A program made the translations under genes and the position numbers. From Dromaius novaehollandiae (Eukaryota > Chordata > Aves > Casuariiformes > Dromaiidae), in assembly GCF_036370855.1 (NCBI RefSeq), contig NC_088111.1, positions 19,255,501 through 19,319,500 of the forward strand: 64,000 nt of DNA, written 5' to 3'. The notes under the pieces were generated by a model. The model was not told where the DNA came from, did no database searches, and saw only the letters and a program-made list of their open reading frames with translations. Below are positions 12,822 through 25,520 of this stretch, piece by piece; positions within the stretch are counted from its first letter, which is position 1, and the number at the start of each line of letters is the position of its first letter.

Positions 12822-14779
12822 CTGAAATACAGGTCAGAGGGCATCAGTTAGCCACACAAAATAACCACGGCGCGAGCTGTGGAAACAAAGAAGTGAGGGA
12901 AAAAAACGATATGATGGTCCTGCGTACTCCTCCTTTCCCTCTGCCAGTCCAGCCTGTAAGCTATCACGAACTCTTCCAGCTTCTGCTGTCTGGGCCACAT
13001 CCCAGTACAAGAACTTTTTACCTGTCGTTCACCCAAGAAAATGTCTGGAGCATTTAGATGTGGCAGTATCACGCAGAATAAATTTATGATCCTATATGCA
13101 ATCTCCCCAGCCCACAGAGGTGTTTCTGTGGTTATTTTCTGTATTCTCCACCCCACCAGGATTGCTAATGGTCGAAGACAAAAAGCACCACCAATACCAA
13201 CTCTGGAGCATCATGAAACATAATATTCTTTAGATCAGAAGAAATATAGCAATGACATAATTAAATAACCATTCTGATTGGATAGTCCCTCTCCAGAAAG
13301 AGGATTTAAAAAAAAGTCCTAGTCCTAACCATACACATAATCATCACCAGCATATCAATGCTATTTCTGTATTTTCCACACCACAGAAAGGGGCAGTATA
13401 GGAGAGCTGGGAACAAGGTTCAGGCAGACAACAACAGATCTTTATTACAGTGTGTTCCCAGCTGCTGGTACCTCCTTAAATAATACAAAGTAGATGGGAG
13501 GAAAAACGTGACCCTGAAAAGATACTCTTTGAAAATAAAAAAAAAATCACTAAACTCCATGCAAAGTTTTTTGTGGTTTGACCTGATTTATAAGCATTTT
13601 ATTTTGCTTAATGTGTGTTTATAAAATACATCAGCATAGTCTCATTTGGGCAACAGCTATCAGTTTGATTATACTATATTCTGTGTTTCCACATTTGAAA
13701 ACAAGCAGCTCTGAAATGACCTTCAAGAAAGAGCTTAACTCCTGTCAGATCTCTGCACTGTATATCTAATGCAGTTGTTGATCTGATCCTGTATGGATGC
13801 TCCAGAAGTCTGCCTCAAATAATGTAATTCCTGTATATCGCAGTTGCCCTATAGCACTTTCCAAATCACTGAAAACCTCAGTTTATTGTTCTCATGAAAA
13901 ATGCAGTGACTTCAGAAAAGCTCTGGTGTTTAGTCACCATCTCGTGAACACCCCAGTGCACACCCACGTGGCCCAATTTCTCTTTCGAGATGATGAAATG
14001 CAGTAACAACGTTATGATTTTAAGAATCAGCAGACATTTCCCTGACTCTTCAGGCATATCAAATATTCACATTTAAAACACTTAAAAACAGGGAGTATGC
14101 ACAACACCTTGTACTAAACTCTGTTTTATGGAGTTTTTTGTGTCTCATTAAGGATCTATCTTGGTATTATGAAGGTTCATTTCGAGAGGCTGTTTATAGC
14201 CTGTATGACTTTCTGTAATTTTTTGTTTTCAATAGAGGAGAACTCAAGTATCTTGTTTCAGGTAACTAACGTTAATATAATGGGCACCTCCAAAATCTGG
14301 TAGAATGAAGATAATGAATGAAACATTAAATTACCACTGTAGTTATATTTATAGGAAAATGAGAGACTAGATTGGGTCAGGGGAGACCAAGGGGTTATGC
14401 ATTATAGAAAATCTGAAGTTAATACAGAACTCTCCTGGCTTGTAAAATAGGAAAAGTATTAGGACTAAACTATCATCTGCCCAGAGTGATTGAATGCATA
14501 AGAACATCTGAATCATTAAGACAACACATCGGTATTGGGAAATTTCGGGTATCCCCCTGCAGACTGGGTAAATATGACAGCGGGACAGGACGCAGACTGC
14601 ATTTTTAGATACCGTCAAATGCTTCGCAGAGTGGGTAATCAGGGATCCCACAAGAGAAGACTGAACTCTCAAACTGATCCTGAGCAGAAAGCAGTGTCAT
14701 TCAAAGCCGTATCCCTGAAAAACAACTTTCTATCATGACCACGAAGTACAAAGTTCAATCTCTTTGCACAGCAATAAAG

Positions 14780-15540
14780 ACCAAAAATAATCTGCTGCAG
14801 TAGTGCTTACCAGCAAAAAGGGGAAACTACGTAAAATGAGGAAGCTTGTTAGGAAGAACTTAAAAGAGGCAGCCAAAGGTTAAAGCAGGAAAAACAAGCC
14901 TCTAGCAGAGTTTCTATAAACAGAGCAAATGTGCATGACGTATCAGAGAGAGGTTTAGGAAGACCAAAAAAGCCTAGCAGGGTTAAAAAGCAGAGCAAAG
15001 TCAATTACAAGTAGGACAGCATCCATCAAAAAAACAAAGCTAGACACAGCAAGACTGGCCAAAACCAACAGTTAGTGGAACAAATTCCTACAGTTATCTA
15101 AACCAATGGGAAGCCAGAGAGTCTGTTGGCCCTACAGACAATAAAGGTATAAAAAAGGACTCAGAAAAGATAAGGTCATAGCAGAAAAACTAAAAGCACA
15201 TTTTGCAATTTTATTTGGGATGTCCCAGGCTGGAACTCTCTTTTTATAGGGACAACACTGGAGGAACTACCTCCCCTGAAAAAGTGATCATTAGTGAGCT
15301 CAGCGTGTCTGCTGACATACTAAGTTATTCAGGGTAGTAAAAATAAAAGAAGGCAGTGCCAGATACAACATTCAAAGCATACAGGGCAGCATGAAAGGAA
15401 GGACGAAGCAGTCTGCTGAACTGCCAGAGAGGAATGAAATACTCCAGTACACTATGACAGTGGATACTGGTCAACTGAGGGTCAAATACCTGCCATGCTA
15501 TTAGCATCACAAGATATTAAACTGGAGGTAGAGAAGGAGA
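14780..15540 (+). mobile_element. Ancient CR1 LINE fragment (upstream of the polymerase core)
   Basis: The stretch CAATAAAGGTATAAAAAAGG, then ATAAGGTCATAGCAGAAAAA, then CACATTTTGC at 15140-15210 closely follows the CR1 consensus (GACAATAAAGG, then GATAAGGCCATAGCAGAGAA, then the TTTGC block). The flanking AGGAAGAACTTAAAAGAGGC (from about 14851) and the block near 15255-15300 (GGAGGAACTACCTCC) also fit. It is frame-broken and old. It covers a different part of the element from the other CR1 copies, so it is a separate insertion. Confidence 0.6.
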
Positions 15541-15587
15541 TGATGCTGACTACAGAGCATTAATTTTCTCTGGGCAAAGCAAAAGCC

Positions 15588-15615
15588 AAAAAAAAAAAAA
15601 AAAAAAAAAAAAAAA
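15588..15615 (+). repeat. Poly(A) tract, 28 A
   Basis: An uninterrupted run of 28 adenines lies just after the CR1 fragment. CR1 elements normally end in short octamer-like repeats, not poly(A), so this is probably an independent homopolymer or the tail of something unrecognisable. Its length may be inexact in any assembly. Confidence 0.9.
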
Positions 15616-15944
15616 GGAATATCTGAAAGGAAAATAATGGGCCTGAAACAACCTTCAAACCACAAACAGCAAAGCGTAGAAAAAAGGGAGGAATAAGTCC
15701 AAGAAAACTAGTTCTGAAATGTGACAGTAAGTTAAACTTGAAAAATTACTCCTGTGACTTCATCCAAAACAGATTTGGCTATTAGTCTAAATTCCACTGA
15801 ATTTAACACAAAAATGAATGAGCACTGTATTCCTAAAATAGCAAAACTCTAGCATCGAACTGTAGAATAAGAATTTCATCTGTTCACACTAAGTTATTAG
15901 CTAGCATATGCTCCAGTAAAATAACCTGAGTGTTCGTGTCTTAC

Positions 15945-16166
15945 CTGTCCCAGAAGAGACTTGGCCAGACTAATACAGGGTTGGTTAAAAAAATCTGATT
16001 CTAGCTGGGAAGAATTTTTCTTCTCTGCTGCAAAATACTTGCTGCTTTTTGGAGAAGAATCCCTGTCAGGAGTGACATTCAGGTTCTCCAAGGCATCGAA
16101 GGGAGGGAGGCTGGACTTGCTTTGGAGAGCACTTAATTGAGCCAACAGCTTTCTTTTTCTTGGCAT
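15945..16166 (-). CDS. MPG: MPG first coding exon (start codon, basic N-terminus)
   Basis: This exon encodes residues 1-74. ATG at 16166-16164 follows only four exon bases (AACT) after the acceptor AATTTTTCAG, so the start codon sits almost on the splice junction. A purine at -3 fits the Kozak rule. No in-frame or other ATG is visible in the candidate upstream exon, which supports this start. The N-terminus (PRKRK at residues 2-6) is a plausible nuclear localisation signal and is followed by a low-complexity Ser/Lys-rich region typical of the poorly conserved MPG N-terminus. From about residue 55 the family match begins: LESDFFNQPCISLAKSLLGQ corresponds to the human LEFFDQPAVPLARAFLGQ segment. 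The donor is CAG/GTAAGA, phase 0. The total of 273 residues compares with about 298 in human; the difference is in the N-terminal tail. Confidence 0.93.
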
Positions 16167-16859
16167 AGTTCTGAAAAATTGGTATAAACATAATTAGAAA
16201 TAGAAAGCTTATTTGTATACATCTCTTCATAACAATGAATCTGAAAGCTATACCTAATTGGACAAACTATGCAAACTATTGAAGCAGGCGACATATTTAG
16301 CTCTGTCTACATCAGGCTCTGCGAATATTTGGCTCTCCTAACAAGAAAATGCAGAATTGCAGTTTGTGGTTTCATCTTTCATGGACTCTTTCATGGAAAA
16401 GCAACTCTGCTCCACTTATCAGTAAAAACAAAGTTTTGCTAACTGTTAGGAAATCCAGAATTTGAAAACAATGAGCCACTAACATATACTTTTTACCTAG
16501 AACTCAGATAACCTGTTAAGCAGCTAGAAGAGAATATGAAACACCTACCTCAAAAATTGCGCTGGCTCAGCAGGTTCATGGAAGTGATATATAATTAATC
16601 ATTTTAAAGAGTAATAAGAATCTAAATCTGCCCAGGACACAGGACATTTGAGTGAGAAGATGCCCCGTTTACACTCACAGCAACAAACTCGTTTATTCTA
16701 TCATACTGTAGAAATGTTTGTGTAAGGATCTGCACAAAGTAAGCTTTAAATTCACCTACCAAATAGATGAAGAGCAGTCTGTTCCAGTCTACAGTATATA
16801 TTTGTGGCAACTAGGTAACCTGAGATCGTTCTTCTAGGTTTGTCCCCGATTTAATATGC

Positions 16860-16955
16860 AAGCTTCAAAAAGTTGTTTTCTGGGCCTCGGTCCTTATACC
16901 TGTCAAACAGGAACAGCCTTATTTATTCACTGTATAAAGCATTTTCAAATCTGTG
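16860..16955 (+). mobile_element. MIR-like SINE remnant
   Basis: TTCTGGGCCTCGGTCCTTAT, then ACCTGTCAAACAGGAA, resembles the MIR core (TGTGCCTCAGTTTCC, then TCATCTGTAAAATGGGxATAA). Only this part is convincing. The copy is old, as expected for MIR in a reptile or bird genome. Confidence 0.4.
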
Positions 16956-19459
16956 CTGGCTAACAGCATGATGTGGGAGCGGGGGGGGCAATGGATTAGC
17001 ACTGCTGCCGCAACTAGCTTTGGTTGGAGCTATTTTCCTGCACAAGCGAGCTGTGTTTTTGGAGGGTTGCGTGTGCCGCACTGGGTTTTTACTAGATTCT
17101 CAGAACCTCCCAGGACAGGCTAAGAGGTTAGGGAAGAGGTTAGGGATCTGGAGGTCATGATACCAACAGCACTTCAGTAGCTCACAGACTCAGGAACAGG
17201 AATACATGAAAAGCTGAAACCAAACTTAAAAAAAAAATTCCCCACTGGCACCAAATTTGGAATGTGTCAGCCTCAAAAAGGACTCTTACAAAGAAAGTGC
17301 AAAGACACCGGTTTTCAGAAGATGCATCACCAGTTCTGAAATTCAACCACATCTAGGTATCATGGAGAAAAGCAAGTGTTCAAGATCACACATAAGAAGA
17401 AGTGGAAAAAGAATCCTATATCCAGCTGAACCTGCAAGGGCAGTGTATTCATAACTAAAGTAACGGCTGCCACTCACTTTTCACCAGTTCACCAGCTTTT
17501 AAAAATGACCACAGCAATCTTCATCATCAGAAACATTCTGTGTCTCACTGATGTTTCTCATAAAGAAAAAACCCATCGGTAATACTTTCCCTGAACTATG
17601 CTGGAACAGATTCAGCAATGATTCAGAAACAGATTCAGAATCAACAGTACCACTTCCCAATACAATTGCTTTCTGCTTCAGAAGAACCATCAAAACACAT
17701 ATACATAAACATATGCAGCAGAGAATCTCATGTGCATGGCTTGCAGAGAGGTGGTCTGATTTTTTTTCTAAACATCTAATTCCTCATTGCAGTAATTCAG
17801 TGATTTTAGAGATGCAGAATGGCCAAAGCCAGGCCAAGTATTCTTTTCTGAACTGTAGCTTTCAGTTGCATTTTGTAGGGGGGTTAAAAACCTCATCAGA
17901 GGTCACTGGCCTGCCTCAGACAAAAATGCCTGGTGCCCTTCACAGACAAGAGTCCTTGTCTAGGAGAGAGCATGCGAATGGGAAAAAGGGTCGCAGGAAG
18001 GCAGGGGCAGAAGAGGCACGCTTCCCCATATCAACCAACCTCTCCGGAGTCGATCAAAGGAACGTTTCGCACTGAAGTCAGAACCTCCAGTCTCCCCTGA
18101 CAGCATTAACTGGAATTTCCAGTTCATCAGCAATACATAAAGGCATGCAGAAAATATGGCCAATTTTTATGGGGCATTAACTCATTCGGTAGTTTGTGCT
18201 TTTATAGAATGCGACATCAGAAACAGGATCTGAGCTGCCTGGCACCTCTTGCCTTTCCAATTAAGTAATTCTTATAAACTCCAAGTGCTTTCATGTGAAT
18301 GTTATCCTGGCAGCCCCAGGGCACTTGCACTTGCGTTGCTATGGGCTGACCTTCTCCAGACCTCAGCATCTTCGGCTCTCATTAGAAACAGCAGTAAGAG
18401 ACTGGCTGGGAGTCATGAGAAATGTGCAGAGCCTACAAAAATGTAATTGCTTTAAAAACAAACCCACAGATTTAAGGGAATACAATCCCAGCTTAGAAAT
18501 CCAGAAAAGCCCCACAAATCCACAAAAGCCCCCCCCCACCAATCCCTTTTCTTTCCCTGCTCGTTCATGCTAAGAAAAGAGGCAAAAAACCCTGCATGCC
18601 TCAAAGCTTATCTACTTTTTCTATAAAGGATATTACTTCTACATATAAATTCCTTTTTCCCTATGGAAGAGCATGCTGTAGAAGAGAGTGCATATCAGGT
18701 ACACAAGCCCTATTTATCTGGGAAGTCAGAGACACCATCTCCTCACATGCAAGTCTACAGCCAAACGCTGCAACTCTCACAACTGGAAAACTTCTCAGGT
18801 CTATCTAGATTTTCTTGCTCGTATAGTAAACAAATTCTGCTTCTATATTGTGTGCCTCTGAATGCACCTAAAGTCTGTAAAAAGCTATCCATCTCCACTT
18901 ATAAGAATATCAAATAAAAATCAGCTGTGGTTCAATTAATTTTTACTAATCCTGTTATAAGCAAACTGGCTACAAGTGGTTAAATGTGTGTAGATGTCCA
19001 CTCGAAAGGAAACAGGGAAGTCAGAAGAGGAGGATCAGGAGCTGAGCAGGCCTGCACAGTGCCTGAAATGTTTATGGCTGCTGGGCTATTCTCAGGCAAG
19101 CGTTTAGGCACCCTGTAAGCCACAGTCCGATAGACGCTGGCAACTTATGTCAAAATGATACAGCTGAGCAGCAGATATACCCTTTGTCAAGGGACAACTG
19201 AACCCACACGGACTTCTCCAGTCCTTCTGATAAGACTGCATTTGTAGGTATTTCCTTGTGTATATAGTGAGTTTTCACTAAAAAGAGGCAAAATAATCCC
19301 ATCAGTAATTTTCATATAGTCTTAGCTCACAGGTCCGGATACCTGCAGCTGCAAAATGCTCTTGACTCAGGTAGGTCTTTTTGACAGCATGATGAAGGAG
19401 GGTACATAAGAACACACTGCCACTTCTGGGGAAACCATTCCTCATACAAGTTGCCAGTT

Positions 19460-20860
19460 GCACAGATTTTATATGGGAATATATGAATGGTCATACCAGA
19501 TCAGACCACAGGACATCTCTCCCTGTATCCTGCTCTGCAGCACAGGTCAAAAGCAGAAGCCTAGGGAAGAACAGCACAAGCACACAGGGTGCCTCTCCAA
19601 GCATCCTCCAAGTCTCCAGCCATCTGCAGCGCAGGGACCTACTGAACCAGCCATGAGTCCTGTATATTTAGTAACTGTGATCTTACGCAGCCTTCCCCTG
19701 AACCTGTGTACTTTGAGCATCTGTATCCTCCTGTAGCAACCACCACTTAATTACACATTGCCTGAAGAACTGCCTCCCTTAATCCATTCTCAACCTGCCT
19801 CTTGAAAGTGTCATTTGATAGTCCCTAATTCTTGTAGGAGACAGTGAGCACTCGATCCTTGTCCAGCCACTGCATGGCTCTCACTCCCGGAAAAGAGGTA
19901 ACTGAGGGACAACACGGCAGAGCAACACAGGAGTCTTGACCCCCTCACCCATTTCTGTTACGCAGTTCATTCCAGATCTCCAAGCATCCACACTGTCCCT
20001 CTTTGACATCTTCCAGTTCTATTCTGCTCTTTCAGAGATAAGAGGACCAGCACACGCGGTATTCACGATGCTGGCACGCCGCATATGCAGACAGTGACCT
20101 TAGCATGTTTTGTGCTTTGTTCTCTACTCTTTTCCTAATCACTGCCAAAACTTGAACTGCCTTCTTGGCTGCTGAAGATAACCTCACAGAATTAGTTGTT
20201 ATGGCTCCAAAATCTCACTCATTTTGTGTGTGAAATTAGGACTGCTTCCCCTCCCACATGCATCAGTTTACATTTGCAGTTCTTCACAGTCAGCCCTCAT
20301 ATTTACCACCTTGTAGAATGTACAGCTGGCAGAAAACATTGTCACTTCAGTGCTCAGCCCCTTTCCCAAGTCACTTATAAAACGTTTATAAAAAGGGCAC
20401 ATCCCTGCAGCACTCCGCTAGTGACTTCCACTCCCCATAAGGGCTGCCCATTTACCCACACCCTCTTTCCTATCTATGCACCGTTTTTTATTTATGTATT
20501 TTTTTATGATGCCGGAGGCTGCTCAGGTGAGGGTTCTTGTTTGAAAGCATCTTGTAATCTGAGTACACCCCATAAGCTAGACCTCTCTTATCTACATGCT
20601 TATTTAGACCTTCAGAGAATTCCAACAATTTTGGAGGAGGCATGACTTTCCATTACAAAAGCTGCATTGGCTCTTCCCCATTATATAATATTTATCCAGG
20701 TGTCCAACAACTCTGTTTGCTATATTTTCTACTTATTCACTTGGTACAGCTGTCAAACTTCCTGGTCTGCATTGCACAGATTTTCCCTAGAACCCTGTTT
20801 AGAAACTAGTGAGACATTTGCTGCTCTCCAGTTCACGGGCATTAGTTTTCAGTGAGAAGG
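19460..20860 (-). mobile_element. Long ancient CR1 LINE copy in reverse orientation
   Basis: Reading the plus strand, this region follows the reverse complement of the old amniote CR1 subfamily for about 1.4 kb. It starts with the 3' UTR hallmark around 19489 (TCATACCAGATCAGACCACA, then GGACATCTCTCCCTGTATCC). The CTAATTCTTGTAGG block near 19830 and the polymerase region follow. Distinctive later tracts include CCTGCAGCACTCCGCTAGTG at 20404, ATCTACATGCTTATTTAGAC at 20590, and CATGACTTTCCATTACAAAA near 20641. The element would be transcribed on the minus strand, the same as MPG. It is heavily mutated with no intact open frame. It may extend to about 21030, but similarity fades. Confidence 0.8.
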
Positions 20861-22559
20861 GAGAGACCATCAGCAGCAGTGCTGTTCCCCAAGGCTTCCA
20901 TCTGTCTACAACTTTTTCCTGTCTGTTGTCTGTTTGTTCCATAACCCCTTACACAGGCACTTCACTTTAAACCAGATCCTTCAACGAGTCCCCAGCAAGA
21001 AGGATTTCCATCTACCTTTCCTGTCTAGTCTAACCTATTAGTAACCAGAGGTAAGTTAATATTGCACCTATTGCATGCTGTATTTGTTCTTAACTCTTCC
21101 GTTCTTATGCCGAAGCTCCACAGTGCCTTCTTCATCTCACAAGAAAAGACCTTGTGAATGTCTTTTCCAAAAGCAAAGCCACCTATTACATAACTGCTCC
21201 TCGTTCCCAGTCCTGATTCATCATGGAATCGCCTCCTCCAGAAAAATCTATTTTCCTTTGCCTATCAATTACTCAAAAGCCAGATCTCTCTTCCACCTCT
21301 GCCCCACATTACCTAGAGGTTCAGACAGTATCTCAATTTAATGGTGCCACAGCCAAACCTGCCTCTGCCCCAATTCCTAAAGACAGAAAACACTGCTGCT
21401 AAGGCTTTTCTACCAGCCAAGCCACAACAGCACCACATGCACCTGAAGCAGGATGAGGTGGAGGGCTGCCAACGCCTCTGTGAAGGTCCTTCCTCCTTCT
21501 ACAGCAACCAGGCAAGACAGAAACTTAAAGTGAAGAAGTGTCTGCAAGCAAGCAGAGGTCTGAGCTAGACCAAAGGAGGGGCTGAGTCAGTCTCTAATGA
21601 TTCCTGATACAGATGGTATCAGATACAGTGGGATACTGTGAGCCAGGTGCTACACAGAGTGTTAGGTTAGGATAAATTCTTCCCTCCAACCCTCTCTGAA
21701 GTCCTCTACAAGAAATCAAAATGAAGAGAAACAGCTCCTCCGAGGGAGGGCAGGTAAGAGGAGAGCAAGACGGGTCTGTCTTTCTAAGGTGGCTCCCCAG
21801 AAGCCACTGTCAAGTCTATCAGAAAAATTGCACCATTTGTGACATAAAACTCTCCCTCGGGACAGGCATCTGCCCACAATACATCTTCCCGCACTGGACC
21901 AGAGGTCTACGTCCAGCTCTCTGGACAACAATGTAAGAAGCAAACAGAAAGAATTTTCTCAAAAGAAGAGTGCAGGCAGGGGCTGACAGACTGTAACTAC
22001 AAATTATTAAGTCAATCTCTCCATAGACAGACCTTGACTCTCTGTGCAATCCTACTTGTATCTCAAGAGTACAGCAAAATAAATGATGATTTTATTCACC
22101 TTACTGCATGCCAGGGGTGTCACTTCCTGCAAGGACTCCTTGTAAATCCCAGTCCACCTTCCTACTGCCTGCCAGACATCTTGAGGTTTTCAGAATGAAT
22201 CTTACTCATCCTTCTGCAAAGGACAGGAAAGATGAAAATGAAGGAAAAGATGAAAAGTCACAAAGAACCCCAAAGCCTTCAGCAAAACTATGCTCAATTT
22301 TGGCTGACTCTTTTAAGCTTTTTTGTCTTGTTTGGGGTTTTTTGCAACTACTTTTAACCAAGAGTCAAACGTACATATTAACTGAAAGCAAACAAGTTAA
22401 ATATAATACCGACAACAGATGTTAGCTAGCTCAGCCTCCCGGGATTTGAGCTAACCAAGCCAACACCAGGTAGAATTCAGGAAGGCTGCAAACACCAATC
22501 AGGAAATGGAGATAAGGATTCAGCATCATCTGCAGTTCTAGCTTTTATTCTTACATCTA

Positions 22560-22740
22560 CATTATTTGTTGCAAACGTACTTTAGGTGTATTGGGTTAAT
22601 CATCCAAGAGCTATGAGTCTCAGTTTTTTCACCTGTATGATGGCAATGAGAACACTCCTCCTCATTTGTAAAGGATACTGAAAGAGCTATATAAGGGGAA
22701 ACAGAATTGATAATACTTCACTCTTAGGTACCTTGTAAAA
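22560..22740 (+). mobile_element. MIR SINE remnant
   Basis: GAGTCTCAGTTTTTTCACCT, then GTATGATGGCAATGAGAACA, then CTCCTCCTCATTTGTAAAGG, matches the MIR central region (CCTCAGTTTxCTCATCTGTA, then AAATGGxxATAATxxxACCT). The downstream AGGATACTGAAAGAGCTATA resembles the TGAGGATTAAATGAGxTAA part. The edges are uncertain. Confidence 0.55.
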
Positions 22741-24759
22741 TGACCTTTATGCTAGAAAATGCATTCCTTCCCCAAATCTTAATATTACATGAGGAGCAAT
22801 CTGGCGCAAGCATGGTGTTTGACTCAATGACCGAAAGTGTTCCACCAAAGCCTTCACTGAAGCACTGACAAAAGAGAAAACGCATGGCTCAAATGCTCAA
22901 ATATCTGAACAACCAACTGCCACAGGTCTGTTTAGGAAACTTTCTGGTTTTGCTTTGTTGTTGTTGTTGTTTTGGGGTTTTTTGTTTGTTTGTTTTGCAG
23001 CCGACCACGCAGAACGACCTAATGGGCTCATTTTTGACCTCCCTCCTCCACTATGGACTGCCCATGAACACTTAAGAGTTCCTATTGAACACAGCAACTT
23101 AAAGGCCATGAAAAGAAACATAAAGCAACAAAGACACAAGGATTTACCACAGAAGGACCCCGCAGTTGCTTGCTGCATAAGCATGGAGGCAGAGAGCTCT
23201 TCCAGTTCCTCCCAAGAAGTCAGCCTAGGCTCAGGCTCAGAGAAAGGACCTGCTCCACATCCAGTTCTGCAGAGCTGATGCGTGTGTTCCCCCCCAGGAG
23301 AAGTCTTTGACTTAGGGAGAAAGAGGCCGGGTGATTTTCTCCGGAGCTCAGGCCAGCTCCTCAGAGCAACAGACAGGCCTCAGCATCCAAACTCTGCTCA
23401 AGCAACCTGCACAACTCTCCCACAAAACCACGCGCAGGGAACCACAGCCACACTTTGCCGTCACTCACAAGACAGGCTCAACAACAGCTAAGATGCTGCT
23501 CGAGGAGATTAAATTGGGACTGATTGAATGCACATGCTCTCAACCGCTCTCATTATTGACACAGTCCCTTTCTATTTGCAACCAGAGAGAAGACTTATCC
23601 TACATTTGGCAGTTCAGTACGGTGTATCAGTATACAGCAGTTCTGTACCGTATATCCTTGTTACAGAGAAAATGTTTATGTGCGCTGTGCGTTGCATTAC
23701 CAGCCACTGTTAACAGAGCAAGAAAACAGAGTGCTGGGTCAAACCCCCGATGCCTGATGATCTGCAGAGATAGGACTGTAAGTGCGGGCTAAGATAAATA
23801 GCTGACGTAATGTCCACCATGACAGCGAGCGTTTGCAAAACCCCAGCACAAAGCCTGCAGGCCCTGGGCAGACAAAGAAGGATCTGAGGAGGGCGGACGA
23901 TTTCCCTCACAACTTCGGAAAATACGCTGTATGCAACAAAACTAGCTTGTTACTGGCAAGGGAGACCAAAAAGCTTCTGATGATGTAGTGTGGGACGAGA
24001 TGCAAAAATCTCTCCTAGAAACAGGATGCGTCCAGGAAGGCAGCAAGTCACCGCTTCTGCAGAGGCTGTGAAAATGTGAGTCAAGCACAGATCTGAAGGA
24101 GCAAGGCAAACAGCTGCTCCCTTTGGCATCACAGGGGCCTTGTCTCTTACATGACACTTCATCCTATTTAGAAAAGACTCTCTTTTTCAAAACAAGTTTG
24201 CAGGATATTTGTGTCAACTTCCCCTCCTTGCAGGCCCAAACGATACCGTTTTTGTGACACATCATACACATCCGTACAGCAGTTGCTTTTACGGCCTCTA
24301 GCTATGAAATCGCTCACTCTTCTCCCAAGATCTTTCCAACATCTGTTATTATTTCCAGAATAATCTATTTACCTAATTCGGTACCAAGGCGACAAAGGAA
24401 GTTCTCTGCAGACCAAAAGTGAGGTGAAAGCTAGGGACCAGCAGTGCAACTTCGTATTTCAAAAGCATCTGTGCACCTTAAAACGCAGTTTAATCTCCAG
24501 ATCATGTGCTCCTCTCCCCCGGGCTGAACTGCACGCAGGAGCGGGGAGAGCACAGTGTTTTCCCTTCCGTGTTCATTGCGTGGGCTTTGCATATTTGCTG
24601 CACGGGGTATCTGATCCACAAGGTATAGAAAAGCTTTTAGGGTATCAGAAAGAGGTGTCCGCACGCAGAGCCATCCTACAGAGGGGGCAGCACTGATAAT
24701 CGTCAGAACAGTGCAGACCGCGCACCGTTTCTGCTACTAGAGACAGGGGAGCAACGCGC

Positions 24760-25520
24760 CGCGGCACCGCCGGCCTAGCCCGGCAAAACCTCTTCGTGCC
24801 ACCACGGGTCCGAGCGGCGCCGCCCAGCCCGCCGCCACGGCGTTTTCCAGAGCGGGACACGGCGACTCCAGCTTTGCTCCCCCGGCGGCGCCCCGCGGCG
24901 GGAGGCGGCAGCCCCGCACCGGCGGCCCGGCCGGCTCGGCGGGGCAGGCCCGGCCCGGCGCCTCGCAGCAGGCCGCGGGAGGGAGCCGCCGCCTGGGCCC
25001 GGCGCCAGCCCCCCCGCCCGCGCCGAGCGGCCGCCCCGCGGCGAGGCGAGCCGAAGCGGCCCGGCCCGGCCCCGCCGCACACGCACCTGCCGCCGCCGGC
25101 GCCAGGCGCTGCCGGCCGCTGTCCCGCGGCGCTGCCGGGGCGGCGCCGCCTCCCGCCGCCTCGCTAGGCCGCGCCGGAGCCGCCCGGTCCCCGCTGCCGG
25201 CCTTCGGCTCCGCCCCGCGTGGCCGCCGGCGGGCGGAGGGAGGCGGCTGAGGCGCGGGCCGCGGCGGCGTGGCCGGCCCGGGGGCCCCGCCGAGACGCCC
25301 CTCCTCGAGCCGCGTGGCGCCTTTGCTCGGCGCAGGCCGGGCCGACGCAAAGGCCAAGGGACGGCGGTTCCGCCGTGCTCGGCGCTGCGCTCGCCCGTCC
25401 CCTCGCCAGCAACCGCCGTGTCGCTCCCGGCTTTGCCTCGCTGTCCCCGGGTGCGGGCGCCGGTCCGTGCGCTGGGCTGAGACACCCTCCTCTTCAGCCG
25501 CCCCGTGCATGCGGGTGCTG
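24760..25520. promoter_or_regulatory. MPG: CpG island, probable MPG promoter
   Basis: This stretch of about 760 bases is very rich in G+C and in CpG dinucleotides. Sharp drops occur at both ends into AT-richer DNA, including the tract from about 25550. It lies upstream of the first recognised MPG coding exon on the minus strand. It contains a usable minus-strand splice donor (GCAG/GTGCGT at 25087/25086) and no obvious TATA box. Both properties are usual for a housekeeping DNA-repair gene. Long open frames on both strands are a by-product of high G+C. The island could also act bidirectionally. Confidence 0.75.
25087..25200 (-). other. MPG: Candidate non-coding exon 1 of MPG
   Basis: A minus-strand donor reading GGCGGCAG/GTGCGTGTG lies at 25087/25086 in the CpG island. 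The sequence just upstream contains no ATG on the minus strand, so such an exon would be pure 5' UTR, with translation starting in the next exon at 16166. The transcription start is not visible, so the 5' limit given here is only nominal. RNA evidence would be needed to confirm it. Confidence 0.35.

Larger units (their letters stand above)
12822..15944 (-). other. MPG: MPG intron between the first and second coding exons
   Basis: This intron of about 3.1 kb runs from GTAAGA at 15944 (minus strand) to the AG at 12823-12822. It contains a plus-oriented CR1 fragment (about 14780-15540) and a 28-base poly(A) run at 15588-15615. Nothing else was recognised. Confidence 0.85.
16171..25086 (-). other. 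MPG: Probable MPG first intron
   Basis: The 3' splice site (AATTTTTCAG, ending at 16171) is clear. The 5' boundary at about 25086 is inferred from a donor in the CpG island. The 8.9 kb contains two MIR-like remnants (16.86 and 22.56 kb), a long reverse-oriented CR1 (19.46-20.86 kb), TTG/TTTG simple repeats near 22957-22998, and two TTAGGG-containing copies of AGAGGTTAGGGA near 17121-17145. The open frame at 17551-18075 (174 codons) has no recognisable similarity and I take it as chance. Confidence 0.6.

Noticed and set aside
17121-17145. Two TTAGGG-containing units suggestive of interstitial telomere sequence
   Set aside because: Only two units, separated by other bases; too short to call a telomeric repeat.
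17551-18075. 174-codon plus-strand frame in the first MPG intron
   Set aside because: Antisense to the host gene, no similarity recognised, and no flanking splice or promoter signals.
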